Below the pieces are notes generated by a model, which saw only the letters and a list, made by a program, of their open reading frames with translations, made no database searches and had not been told where the DNA came from. Position numbers and translations under genes: made by a program. Positions 1 to 7,210 of a DNA stretch of 16,041 bases are shown in pieces. Within the stretch, counting starts at the first letter, position 1, and every line of letters begins with the position of its first letter. The stretch is taken from positions 1-16,041 of the forward strand of contig CBFGRU010000043.1 of the NCBI GenBank assembly GCA_965651255.1. Reading direction: 5' to 3'. The stretch is from CBFGRU01 sp965651255 (GTDB taxonomy: Bacteria; Planctomycetota; Phycisphaerae; Phycisphaerales; SM1A02).

Positions 1-379
1 CAAGGGCAACCAGCAGCGAGCGATACTCAGCCCACGAGAATCGTTCACGGGCGACCGCATGACTCACCGCCACCAGAAGCGGCTGCGACGAGTGGCCTTG
101 CTCGGCCGCAAGCGTTTCGCGTTGCCACCATGACCATTGTTCCTGTACCCGGGCCAAGTCTCGCGAATCGGCCGCGATCGAACACGTAAAGTTCAATAAT
201 GCGAGGATCGGTCGAATGAGCTCCCGCTCGTTCTCATCCGCGCACATGGCGGCGGCGTTCCACCACCATGCTGCCGATGCCAGCCGACGGTCCGCAACGG
301 TCCGCGCTTCAGCCGGGGAGATGACCGGGTGCGCGGAGGGAGTGGAAGTATCAGCAATCGGGAGTGATGAGGCATTCAT
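1..379 (-). CDS. Squalene/phytoene synthase-like protein, 5' part only
   Basis: An open frame runs from an ATG at 379-377 on the minus strand to the left edge without a stop (126 codons); the 3' end lies outside the window. The protein has a poorly structured N-terminus (about 25 residues). It then shows a pattern like the start of trans-isoprenyl diphosphate synthases of the squalene/phytoene type: an aromatic patch (AAWWWNAA, about 36-43), an R-P-I-L-A-L-L-N-F segment where family members have the 'AIYAFCR' helix, a W-x-W-W-Q-R-E segment (82-88), and a Q-P-L-L-V-A-V stretch matching the usual 'HPVTxAL'. The first aspartate-rich motif (DDxxD) that binds Mg-diphosphate is not intact: only A-A-D-S-R-D (69-74) is present. 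It could therefore be a non-catalytic relative. It diverges from ispH, which fits isoprenoid metabolism. The family call rests on pattern similarity only; that the frame is coding is more certain than what it makes. Confidence 0.5.
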   Translation of the reverse strand, partial: MNASSLPIADTSTPSAHPVISPAEARTVADRRLASAAWWWNAAAMCADENERELIRPILALLNFTCSIAADSRDLARVQEQWSWWQRETLAAEQGHSSQPLLVAVSHAVARERFSWAEYRSLLVAL

Positions 380-459
380 TCGTCGTCGAGGACACTCTAC
401 CGGGTGATACCGCGTGACGCCATCAGAATCGATGCGACCCCCCTACCATTGAGGAGACC
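380..459. promoter_or_regulatory. Divergent intergenic region with ispH ribosome-binding site
   Basis: These 80 bases separate the divergent starts of the synthase-like gene (379, minus) and ispH (460, plus), so promoters for both should lie here or reach into the coding ends. On the plus strand GAGGAG (451-456) is a clear Shine-Dalgarno sequence only three bases before the ispH ATG, which is closer than usual. No convincing -35/-10 pair was found for either direction, and the minus gene has no good ribosome-binding site. Confidence 0.45.
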
Positions 460-1518
460 ATGAAACTTATTCTCTCCAACCCCCGAGGTTTTTGTGCTGG
501 CGTTTTCATGGCGGTTGATGTTGTCGAACAACTGCTTGACATCGTGCCGGATGAGCCAATCTATGTGTATCACGAAATCGTGCATAACAAGCATGTTGTT
601 CACCGCTTTCGTGACCAGGGAGTGACCTTCGTTGAATCGATCGACGATGTCCCTCACGGTTCCATCTGCGTGTTCAGCGCCCACGGAGTGAGCCCGGCTG
701 TTCGTCAGCAGGCCTCTGATCGCGGGCTTACGGTCATTGACGCCACGTGTCCATTGGTGACCAAGGTGCACGCCGAAGCCATTCGGTACGCGCGGAAGGG
801 TTATCAGATTCTTCTGATCGGTCATCGCAATCATCAGGAAGTGATCGGAACCACGGGCGAAGCACCAAACTCAATTCAGGTCGTCGAGTCGCCGGCTGAC
901 ATCCCCAACCTCATCGTGCACGATGCGGAGAAGCTGGTCTACCTCACACAGACGACCTTGAGCACGAATGACGCGGACATCATCATCAACGCGCTGAAGC
1001 AGGCATTCCCGTCGATCAAGGAGCCACCGAGCGAAGACATCTGCTACGCCACGACGAACCGTCAACACGCGGTGCGAGTTCTCGCACCTTCCTGCGATGC
1101 TGTCCTTGTCGTCGGCAGCCGCAACAGCTCGAACTCCGTGCGTCTGACCGAGATTGCAGAGAGCGCCGGGTCGCGCGCGTATCTCATTGATGATCACACC
1201 GAGCTGAATCATGACTGGTTTACCGGCGATGAGACCATCCTGGTCACCGCGGGAGCGAGCGCCCCGGAAGATCTCGTGCGAGATCTCATCCTTCACCTTA
1301 TTGAAACTTATGGCGCGACGATCGAACAGCATGCGGTCTTTCGGGAGGATGTCGAGTTTGGGCTGCCGGGTTCACTCAAACAGTTCATGCGCGCCAACGC
1401 CGTTGATCCGACGGAGAGACGCATTCATCGCGATGATGACGGCGAGGCCCTTGCGCAGTGGCTTCGTCCGCGCGGCGTGTCTCTGCAAACCATTGATCTG
1501 ACCATCAAGCAATCCTGA
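460..1518 (+). CDS. ispH: 4-hydroxy-3-methylbut-2-enyl diphosphate reductase (IspH/LytB)
   Basis: IspH is the last enzyme of the MEP isoprenoid pathway: it reductively dehydrates HMBPP to IPP and DMAPP in the cytoplasm using an iron-sulfur cluster. The three cluster-binding cysteines are C12 (NPRGFCAGV), C97 (DATCPLVTKVH) and C195 (DICYATTNRQ). The substrate-binding histidines H42, H75 and H125 are present, as is the catalytic glutamate E127 in the HQEVIGT motif. T165/T166 and the SRNSSNS segment also match. The protein is 352 residues, longer than E. coli IspH (316); part of the excess is a C-terminal tail after the conserved GASAPEDLV segment. After C12 the usual 'GVDRA' reads 'GVFMA'; other planctomycete-type IspH proteins also vary here, as far as I recall. 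GAGGAG at 451-456 supports this start. rlmN follows seven bases after the stop, so the two are probably cotranscribed. Confidence 0.96.
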   Translation: MKLILSNPRGFCAGVFMAVDVVEQLLDIVPDEPIYVYHEIVHNKHVVHRFRDQGVTFVESIDDVPHGSICVFSAHGVSPAVRQQASDRGLTVIDATCPLVTKVHAEAIRYARKGYQILLIGHRNHQEVIGTTGEAPNSIQVVESPADIPNLIVHDAEKLVYLTQTTLSTNDADIIINALKQAFPSIKEPPSEDICYATTNRQHAVRVLAPSCDAVLVVGSRNSSNSVRLTEIAESAGSRAYLIDDHTELNHDWFTGDETILVTAGASAPEDLVRDLILHLIETYGATIEQHAVFREDVEFGLPGSLKQFMRANAVDPTERRIHRDDDGEALAQWLRPRGVSLQTIDLTIKQS

Positions 1519-1525
1519 TGCGCCC

Positions 1526-2671
1526 ATGAAGAACGCCATGCCCGCGCATTTCTTTGATCTGACCCCCCAGGACCTGCGCACGTGGTGCGTTGAACGCGAG
1601 ATGCGCCCTTATCTGGCGGACCAACTCCTCGACTGGGTCTATCAGAAAGGCGTGGTCGATCCGCAGAGCATGAGCAATATCAGCCGCCGGGATCAGACGC
1701 TTCTGCAGGAGCATCTCATCTTTCTGCGAGGCGATGTCGCGGCACATCAGCGCGCCAGTGATGGGACTCAGAAACTCCTCCTCACCTGGCCCGATGAACC
1801 CCGAAGCTCGGCCTCTGGCTCGCTGCCGCAACTGGCGCGAGCCCGACAAACCGAGTGCGTGATGATTCCCACGGAAACCCGCCGCACCGCATGCATCTCC
1901 AGCCAGGTGGGCTGTCCGGTTGGCTGCGCATTTTGTGCCTCCGGCCTCGGTGGTCTGGAAGGCAACCTGACCAGAGGCCAGATCGTCGAACAGGCATGGC
2001 GGCTGAACTGGCGCTCCGGACCGGACCGTCTGACCAACATCGTGTTCATGGGCATGGGCGAGCCGCTTGCCAACTTTCAGAGTGTCACCGATGCCATTCG
2101 CACACTGAACGCGCCGTGGGGCCTGGGCCTCGGTGCACGCCGCATCACAGTCTCCACGGTTGGCCTGCCATCAGCGATTCGCAAGCTGGTGAACTTCGAG
2201 ATTCCCGTGACCCTTGCGTTGAGTCTGCACGCACCGAACGACACCATTCGCAGGGAACTCATCCCCTGGGCGCAGTATTCAACAATCGCCGAGTTGCTCG
2301 ATGCCTGCCGGGAATATTTTGATCGGACGGGGCGCGAGATCACCCTTGAGTACATTCTGCTGCACAAGGTAAATGACCGTCCTGAGCATGCGGAAGAACT
2401 GGCGCGCGTTGCCCGGCGTCTGCGCGCGAACATCAATCTCATCAGGTACAACGAAGTGCACGGCCTTCCCTTTCAGCGCCCGCAAAGCGATGATGTGCTT
2501 CGCTTCCAGGCGGTGCTGCGCACACATCGACTGAATGTCCACATCCGCGCAAGTCGCGGTCGCGACATCGCTGCTGCCTGCGGTCAGCTTCGCCATGAGA
2601 AGCGTCAACTCGCCGCCGAGTCACGCGCTGCATCATCATCTTCCCAGTCGTCTGACTCTTCTTCAATCTGA
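1526..2671 (+). CDS. rlmN: Dual-specificity 23S rRNA/tRNA adenine-C2 methyltransferase (RlmN)
   Basis: RlmN is a radical-SAM enzyme that methylates C2 of A2503 in 23S rRNA and of A37 in some tRNAs, through a cysteine-bound methyl intermediate. The radical-SAM cluster motif is C130-x3-C134-x2-C137 inside SSQVGCPVGCAFCAS. C352 in AACGQLR is the methyl-accepting cysteine, and E110 before CVMIP matches the conserved glutamate. MGMGEP (175-180), RITVSTVGL and LSLHAPND (233-239) are the SAM-binding segments. Length is 381 residues, close to E. coli (384). There is a short insertion around residues 92-106, and a non-conserved serine-rich tail of about 25 residues follows GQLR. The tail is encoded over the 3' end of the convergent gene. 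The ATG at 1526 has no clear Shine-Dalgarno sequence and ATG 1538 is an alternative; translation may depend on ispH, which ends seven bases upstream. Confidence 0.95.
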   Translation: MKNAMPAHFFDLTPQDLRTWCVEREMRPYLADQLLDWVYQKGVVDPQSMSNISRRDQTLLQEHLIFLRGDVAAHQRASDGTQKLLLTWPDEPRSSASGSLPQLARARQTECVMIPTETRRTACISSQVGCPVGCAFCASGLGGLEGNLTRGQIVEQAWRLNWRSGPDRLTNIVFMGMGEPLANFQSVTDAIRTLNAPWGLGLGARRITVSTVGLPSAIRKLVNFEIPVTLALSLHAPNDTIRRELIPWAQYSTIAELLDACREYFDRTGREITLEYILLHKVNDRPEHAEELARVARRLRANINLIRYNEVHGLPFQRPQSDDVLRFQAVLRTHRLNVHIRASRGRDIAAACGQLRHEKRQLAAESRAASSSSQSSDSSSI

Positions 2672-5600
2672 TTGGCCGCCTCATTCGGTTCAAGTATCTG
2701 GCGCAACTGTCGAATCGAGATTCGCTGAAGTCGGTCTTCGGAAGTCAGCGCTGCGAGTTGGCGGAATCGTGCAGCCCACTCGTCGTAACTTCCCTCATGC
2801 AGCACCGGCAGTCGGTCCAGCAGCGAAAGCATGTACTGGCGTCTTGAGCGCTCGGCCTTCGTGCCCCGCCATCGAGCCGGCATCCACGCAAACAGTGCGC
2901 GAACCGCGTACGCCGTCCAGTCGCTGGAGATAAACTCCAGCCGGGCGCGATACCCAACCGCAATGACTTCCAGCCGATTGAGATATCGACGGGTCAGCTC
3001 ATCACCGCGTGGCAGTGAAATGCGAAGTCCGGTACGAATTCGGTGTCGATGTTCCAGACTCGTTGCCAGCCGTGCAAGGTACACACTGTCGCGCACCAAC
3101 AGCAGGTCCGCCAGCGGAAGTATGGCTCGCCGTGTGAGGATGCGTCCCCGGTCGCCACGGTCTGACTGATACAACCCGTGGATGAGATCAAAGTACCGCT
3201 TTGCATGCTCCGGCCCTCCCCAGAGCATCAGTCGATACAACGCAACGACCAGGTCCCGGCACGATTCGCGACCACCATCCGTCTCAAGCATGCCGGGCAT
3301 CTCGCGGCGCAAGCGGTCGATGAGTCGTCGAAAGACGGCGGCGGAAACCTCACCGCGCCACCGCCGCTTGTACAACGCCAGTCCATAGCGCCGAATCATG
3401 CGATCAAGCGGCTCCTGTCGTTCCTCCTGCGCGCGTTCAAGCGGGCGCGGATCGATGGTCAATCGCCGACCAAACTCGAACGCAGCCATGCTGCGCCCAT
3501 ATCCCCCCTCTTGCGCGCGATTGATGGCGCGCTCCAGGCAATCCAGCGTGACCGGAATCAATCCGTGCTGAAACGCGGCACCGAGCAGGACGAAATCCAC
3601 CAGCCGATCAGTGCCGAATGCGGTTCGACACGCTCGCGAAACATCGCCCAGCAGACTCGGCAGAGCGCCCGCGCAGGTGTGCAGCAGGTGAATTGCGTCG
3701 TGACGAGGGTCACTTCGTTCCTCGCCATCGGCAAACTCGGTGATTGTTCCAAGGTCGGCAATCACATGCGTGCGCTCCGGCGATGCAATACGAAACGCCG
3801 GGTCGTTGCCGATCGCGTGGAGACCAAGCACCGGATCGGCGGCGAGAATCACATCCGCCTCGCCCCACGGAATCTGTGCGGAAAGCGGCGGCGGCTCCTC
3901 ATCGTCGCGCGGATGCGTGAACAGGACTTCTGCCCATCCGGAGCGGTTGTGCGTGTTATCCGGTGCGACCGATCGTGAACGAACATGGAACCCCATCGCA
4001 CGACCGGCCTGCATCAAAACGCGCGCGACGATTCCTTCGCCCGGTCCGCGCGTGCCGGCCAGAAAGGCGCGCCATGCCGGCTTCTGAGAGTGCAGAATCG
4101 TGGGAATCGGGAGTCGTGCGCGCTCCTCAAACAGCGATTGCATGACTGGTGGCCGACTTCGCACGACTTCGACCATCTCATAGCGCGGCCGAATACGAAC
4201 ACGAAACCACCGACGCTTGCGAAGCGGCACACGATCAACCGACACGCCCGGTTCAGGGAGCGACACAATCGCGGCGGATGTTTCATCCGGTATCCCCAGT
4301 CGCAATCGGCATGCGTCTTCTACCTGACGCACCCGCCGCTGAACCGGCTCGAACCCGAGACGATCGACTTCACCCTGCGGCTGTCGGTGATGATCGCCGC
4401 CGGGGACCGCGAGTTGTTCCCGCAGCAGCAAGACTCGCACCCCTTCACCCGTCGCAGCCGCACGGAGTTCCTCGCGTAATCGATCCAGTTGATCCAATCC
4501 GACGACGATCACCTGCACGGGCTGGACAACATCCCCGGGCAACGATGCTTTCGCAAGACGTTCCAGATCACCTGCTTCAAACGGCGGCGATTCGAGAACA
4601 AGCATGATGCGCGGTCGTCGCTCGAGCGCTGCCTGCCTGACCGACCAATGTCCTTCGCGCGCAAATCGTTCGCCCGACCACCACTCGATCATCGTGTACC
4701 GCGAATCGCCAGTGGGCGTGGCATCACCTTCTTCAATCAGGACGATACGCCGCGGCTCACCGGTCTCCGGATCGACTCGTTCGGCAGCCCATTCACGAAC
4801 ATCATGAACCATCCTTCGAACGCGCGCATAGGGGCTTGGCGCCGCGTTGATCAGCCGCGTGACGAGTCCATCGACGGCGGCGCGATCATCGGTCGGCACC
4901 AATCGTTGAGCGATCTGGCGGCCCGGTCGTACCCGATGCAGAAGGTGCAGGATGCGCCGCGCAAGAACGGAGGGTGACAGTGCTTCGCCGGGCAGAAGGG
5001 TCGGCGATTCACCATCATCAGTCGGAGGAAGACGACGCCCCCAGAGTACCGCCGGCCGTTCTCCGCTCCGGCGCATCTGCTCCGCGATCTCAAGGACTTC
5101 CGCTTCGACCGAACCGGGTCTGGTCTCAAGGACCACCGCACTCTCGCAACGAAGCAGAAATCGACTGAGGATCGACTGATCAAGCGGGCGCACCATGCCC
5201 AACTCGAGAAGCGGTACACGGCCGAAGAGTCTCAATTCATACAGCAGATGCTTCAGCGACATGGCGGCCGGCCCGGCCATGATGAAGCCCACCGGAACAC
5301 GCTCTCCGGGACTGGGCAGATTGTGCAACTGCGAAAGCTCCAGTCGCCGCGCGACGCGCAACACATCGTCACTCTCCGGCAATCGCACCTTTCGGCGACG
5401 CCGCTTGAGCATCGCCTCAATGTCCGTCGCGTCAAAGACCCGGTTCGGCGCACCGGCCATCGTTTCGGTTGCATGCAGCAGTTCACGATACACGATGAGA
5501 ACACTCGGTCGCCTGCTGACCCGCGCCAGACGCAGAGCGTGTTCCATGTTCGCGCGCAAGGTGCCGAGATCGGCCGGTTCCAGACACGCCAGCCCCAGTC

Positions 5601-6036
5601 GCCCGGACATCATTCGCGGGCAAAGCCAGGGAACGATTGCCGGATCGTCTTCGACGAGGATGGTGCAGGCCCCGGGACCCAGTGGTCGGTCACGCATCGA
5701 CGCCACTTCCGCAATGGCTTCGTCAATCTGTTCGTTCGGCACGCACGCCACGGCGTTCCGTCCGTGACCCGTCGCCTGCATCGCCAGCCGAACACCGCGT
5801 GCGGCGGTCGGAACGGACTGGGGAATGATGCCGTTTCGTTTCAGAATAACTGCGTTGCGGTCATCTGCCGCCAGCGTGAGTATCGGAAGGAAGGCCGGAT
5901 CTCGCGTGACGAAGATCGATTCGATCGGAAAGTCCGCTTCCAGCAACCCCTTCAGGATGACCTCGAACGCGGTCATGATGCCGAGGCCGTCGGACAACGC
6001 GAGGGGCAGATTGACGGGAACGGAGAATGCAGTCAC
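2605..6036 (-). CDS. Fused indolepyruvate ferredoxin oxidoreductase-like protein, cofactor motifs apparently lost
   Basis: This 1143-residue protein follows the architecture of fused IorA-IorB-type 2-oxoacid:ferredoxin oxidoreductases. Residues 14-185 resemble the N-terminal POR domain. Residues 245-335 resemble the domain II fold, with a LLELGMVRPLD segment matching the usual 'LKLGxxxPLP'. Residues 395-545 sit where the TPP-binding domain belongs and end in RVLLLREQLAVPGG, matching 'VIIARRPC'. Residues 650-860 resemble the gamma (IorB) domain: GTRGPGEG in place of 'GxGGQG' and THNRSGWAEV in place of 'SQRGGSVxS'. Residues 870-1110 are alpha-helical and basic and resemble the C-terminal DUF6537-type region of such fusions. 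No CxxCxxC ferredoxin motif, no CPGC and no GDG...N TPP signature is visible; the ten cysteines are scattered. Normal catalysis is therefore doubtful. The start is GTG at 6036, with ATG 5976 possible; neither has a Shine-Dalgarno sequence. The acidic C-terminal tail overlaps rlmN by 67 bases, tail to tail. The frame is certainly coding; its function is unknown. Confidence 0.85.
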   Translation of the reverse strand: MTAFSVPVNLPLALSDGLGIMTAFEVILKGLLEADFPIESIFVTRDPAFLPILTLAADDRNAVILKRNGIIPQSVPTAARGVRLAMQATGHGRNAVACVPNEQIDEAIAEVASMRDRPLGPGACTILVEDDPAIVPWLCPRMMSGRLGLACLEPADLGTLRANMEHALRLARVSRRPSVLIVYRELLHATETMAGAPNRVFDATDIEAMLKRRRRKVRLPESDDVLRVARRLELSQLHNLPSPGERVPVGFIMAGPAAMSLKHLLYELRLFGRVPLLELGMVRPLDQSILSRFLLRCESAVVLETRPGSVEAEVLEIAEQMRRSGERPAVLWGRRLPPTDDGESPTLLPGEALSPSVLARRILHLLHRVRPGRQIAQRLVPTDDRAAVDGLVTRLINAAPSPYARVRRMVHDVREWAAERVDPETGEPRRIVLIEEGDATPTGDSRYTMIEWWSGERFAREGHWSVRQAALERRPRIMLVLESPPFEAGDLERLAKASLPGDVVQPVQVIVVGLDQLDRLREELRAAATGEGVRVLLLREQLAVPGGDHHRQPQGEVDRLGFEPVQRRVRQVEDACRLRLGIPDETSAAIVSLPEPGVSVDRVPLRKRRWFRVRIRPRYEMVEVVRSRPPVMQSLFEERARLPIPTILHSQKPAWRAFLAGTRGPGEGIVARVLMQAGRAMGFHVRSRSVAPDNTHNRSGWAEVLFTHPRDDEEPPPLSAQIPWGEADVILAADPVLGLHAIGNDPAFRIASPERTHVIADLGTITEFADGEERSDPRHDAIHLLHTCAGALPSLLGDVSRACRTAFGTDRLVDFVLLGAAFQHGLIPVTLDCLERAINRAQEGGYGRSMAAFEFGRRLTIDPRPLERAQEERQEPLDRMIRRYGLALYKRRWRGEVSAAVFRRLIDRLRREMPGMLETDGGRESCRDLVVALYRLMLWGGPEHAKRYFDLIHGLYQSDRGDRGRILTRRAILPLADLLLVRDSVYLARLATSLEHRHRIRTGLRISLPRGDELTRRYLNRLEVIAVGYRARLEFISSDWTAYAVRALFAWMPARWRGTKAERSRRQYMLSLLDRLPVLHEGSYDEWAARFRQLAALTSEDRLQRISIRQLRQILEPNEAANQIEEESDDWEDDDAARDSAAS

Positions 6037-6146
6037 AGCAGAACCGATTGTACGAAATCGTTCGGGTTGTCGTCGGCCAAAGAATTTCGTACGCTGGACG
6101 AACAGCGGACCGTCTGTTTGAGGACACGGCCAATGAGAGTCGCACC
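6037..6146. promoter_or_regulatory. Divergent promoter region of oxidoreductase-like gene and kinase gene
   Basis: The region separates the GTG start at 6036 (minus) from the preferred ATG at 6147 (plus). On the minus strand TACAAT (6052-6047) matches a -10 box at five of six positions. Transcription from it would begin only a few bases before the GTG, giving a leaderless or nearly leaderless message; this would fit the missing Shine-Dalgarno sequence. No good -35 box accompanies it. It overlaps the left arm of the inverted repeat at 6050-6092. A plus-strand frame stays open from 6027 through this region but looks non-coding. Confidence 0.35.
6050..6092. repeat. Perfect 9-bp inverted repeat, candidate operator
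   Basis: GTACGAAAT at 6050-6058 and its reverse complement ATTTCGTAC at 6084-6092 are separated by 25 bases, with arm centres 34 bp apart, about three helical turns. It lies in the divergent region between the oxidoreductase-like gene and the kinase. The spacer is long for a transcript hairpin and fits two operator half-sites better. The repeat itself is seen directly; binding by a regulator is inference. Confidence 0.45.
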
Positions 6147-7130
6147 ATGATGCAGGAGGCGCAGCCAGGCATCACGCCGAAGGGAATCGGCGGAGGTGTG
6201 CAATCGCTCGCCACGAGTCTTTCCCCTCATCTGAAGAAGGCCTGCGACCATCGGATCAGCGACATCACCTGGTTCCGCACCGACTGGCAACGTGGCGGCG
6301 CGGCGACGGGCTCCGCAATGTTCACCGATGACAACGGGGTTGAGCAGCCGGTGATCGTCAAGATCCCCGTGGGCGATCGTGAATTGACCTGGACCCGTCG
6401 GCTCCAGTCTGATGAGCCGAATTTGATTGTTCCGCGACTCTTCGCCTCGGATGATCACCTGAACGGCTATGACTTCGGCTGGCTGGTGATCGAGCGTCTG
6501 CCCCACGGGCCGCTCGGGGCGGCCTGGCGGGATGGGCACATCCCGCGCATCGCCGAGGCAATCGCCCGATTTCATGCGGCTGCATCGGCGTACCCGATTG
6601 ATCGCGAACCACGGATCGAGGATTGGGATGAATTGCTCAGCGGTGTGCGTCAGAATCTGAAAGACAACGCCATCGATCGCAAACAGCAGTGGACAGCGGC
6701 GGTAAAGACATTGCAGCAGCGTCTGGATTCGCTGGTCACCGAATGGCGCGCCCGCCCCATCACGGGCTGGCTGCACGGTGATCTGCATATTGCCAATGCG
6801 ATGAGCCGCGTCGGGCTGGAAGATGGACCGGTGTGCCTGATTGATCTTGCGGAAGTTCGACCGGGACACTGGATTGAGGATGCGATTTATCTTGAGCGGC
6901 AGTTCTGGGCGGTGCCCGAACGCATGAAGGAGTGCAAGCCGGTCCGCGCCATTGCGGATGCCAGACGGGCCCTCAACCTGCCGGTCGAAAGTGATTATCC
7001 GCGTCTGGCGCTGATTCGTCGCGCCTTGCTGGCGTCGACGGCACCCAGGTTTCTGCGATCAGAAGGCGATCCGCGGTATCTCGCGGCCTGCCTCGATCGG
7101 CTGGAGTCATCACTCGCCCAACTCAAATGA
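6147..7130 (+). CDS. Aminoglycoside phosphotransferase/choline kinase-fold protein
   Basis: This is a 327-residue protein kinase-like-fold enzyme that probably phosphorylates a small molecule with ATP in the cytoplasm; the substrate is unknown. Counting from ATG 6147: a glycine-rich GGAATGSAMF loop (50-59), a candidate ATP-binding lysine in VIVKIP (K72), the catalytic loop WLHGDLHIAN (H210, D212, N217), and the Mg-binding aspartate in LIDLAEV (D233). The VRPGHWIEDAIYLER continuation is typical of APH-family proteins, where 'GDPxxDLA' usually stands. The frame is open upstream to ATG 6027, but that start would overlap the divergent gene and add 40 poorly structured residues, so 6147 (or the adjacent ATG 6150) is preferred. 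No clear Shine-Dalgarno sequence supports either. Its stop overlaps an ATGA at 7127, and the next two genes follow on the same strand. Confidence 0.82.
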   Translation: MMQEAQPGITPKGIGGGVQSLATSLSPHLKKACDHRISDITWFRTDWQRGGAATGSAMFTDDNGVEQPVIVKIPVGDRELTWTRRLQSDEPNLIVPRLFASDDHLNGYDFGWLVIERLPHGPLGAAWRDGHIPRIAEAIARFHAAASAYPIDREPRIEDWDELLSGVRQNLKDNAIDRKQQWTAAVKTLQQRLDSLVTEWRARPITGWLHGDLHIANAMSRVGLEDGPVCLIDLAEVRPGHWIEDAIYLERQFWAVPERMKECKPVRAIADARRALNLPVESDYPRLALIRRALLASTAPRFLRSEGDPRYLAACLDRLESSLAQLK

Positions 7131-7138
7131 ACCGGCGT

Positions 7139-7167
7139 TTGCTGGGGTTTCACGGGCTTCCTACCAT
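7139..7167 (+). promoter_or_regulatory. Candidate promoter for TPR-like gene
   Basis: TTGCTG (7139-7144) and TACCAT (7162-7167) are separated by 17 bases, resembling a sigma-70 -35/-10 pair with three or four matches in each hexamer. It lies in the 80 bases between the kinase stop and the preferred start at 7211, and would give a leader of about 35 bases. The match is weak and could be chance. Confidence 0.22.
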
Positions 7168-7210
7168 CTCACCACCTTTGACTGACCCGAGATTCGCGCA
7201 GGGACCCCGC

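Noticed and set aside
193..375. 60-codon minus-strand ORF at the left edge
   Set aside because: A frame-shifted overlap of the open frame from 379, which stays open to the window edge and has the more protein-like composition.
3178..3978. 266-codon plus-strand ORF
   Set aside because: Antisense shadow inside the oxidoreductase-like gene, with low-complexity basic composition.
5248..6150. 300-codon plus-strand ORF
   Set aside because: It lies antisense to the oxidoreductase-like gene, is rich in Arg, His and Gln as expected of a shadow frame in GC-rich DNA, and shows no family resemblance.
6033..6869. 278-codon minus-strand ORF
   Set aside because: Antisense to the kinase gene, whose catalytic motifs are clear; no recognisable domain.
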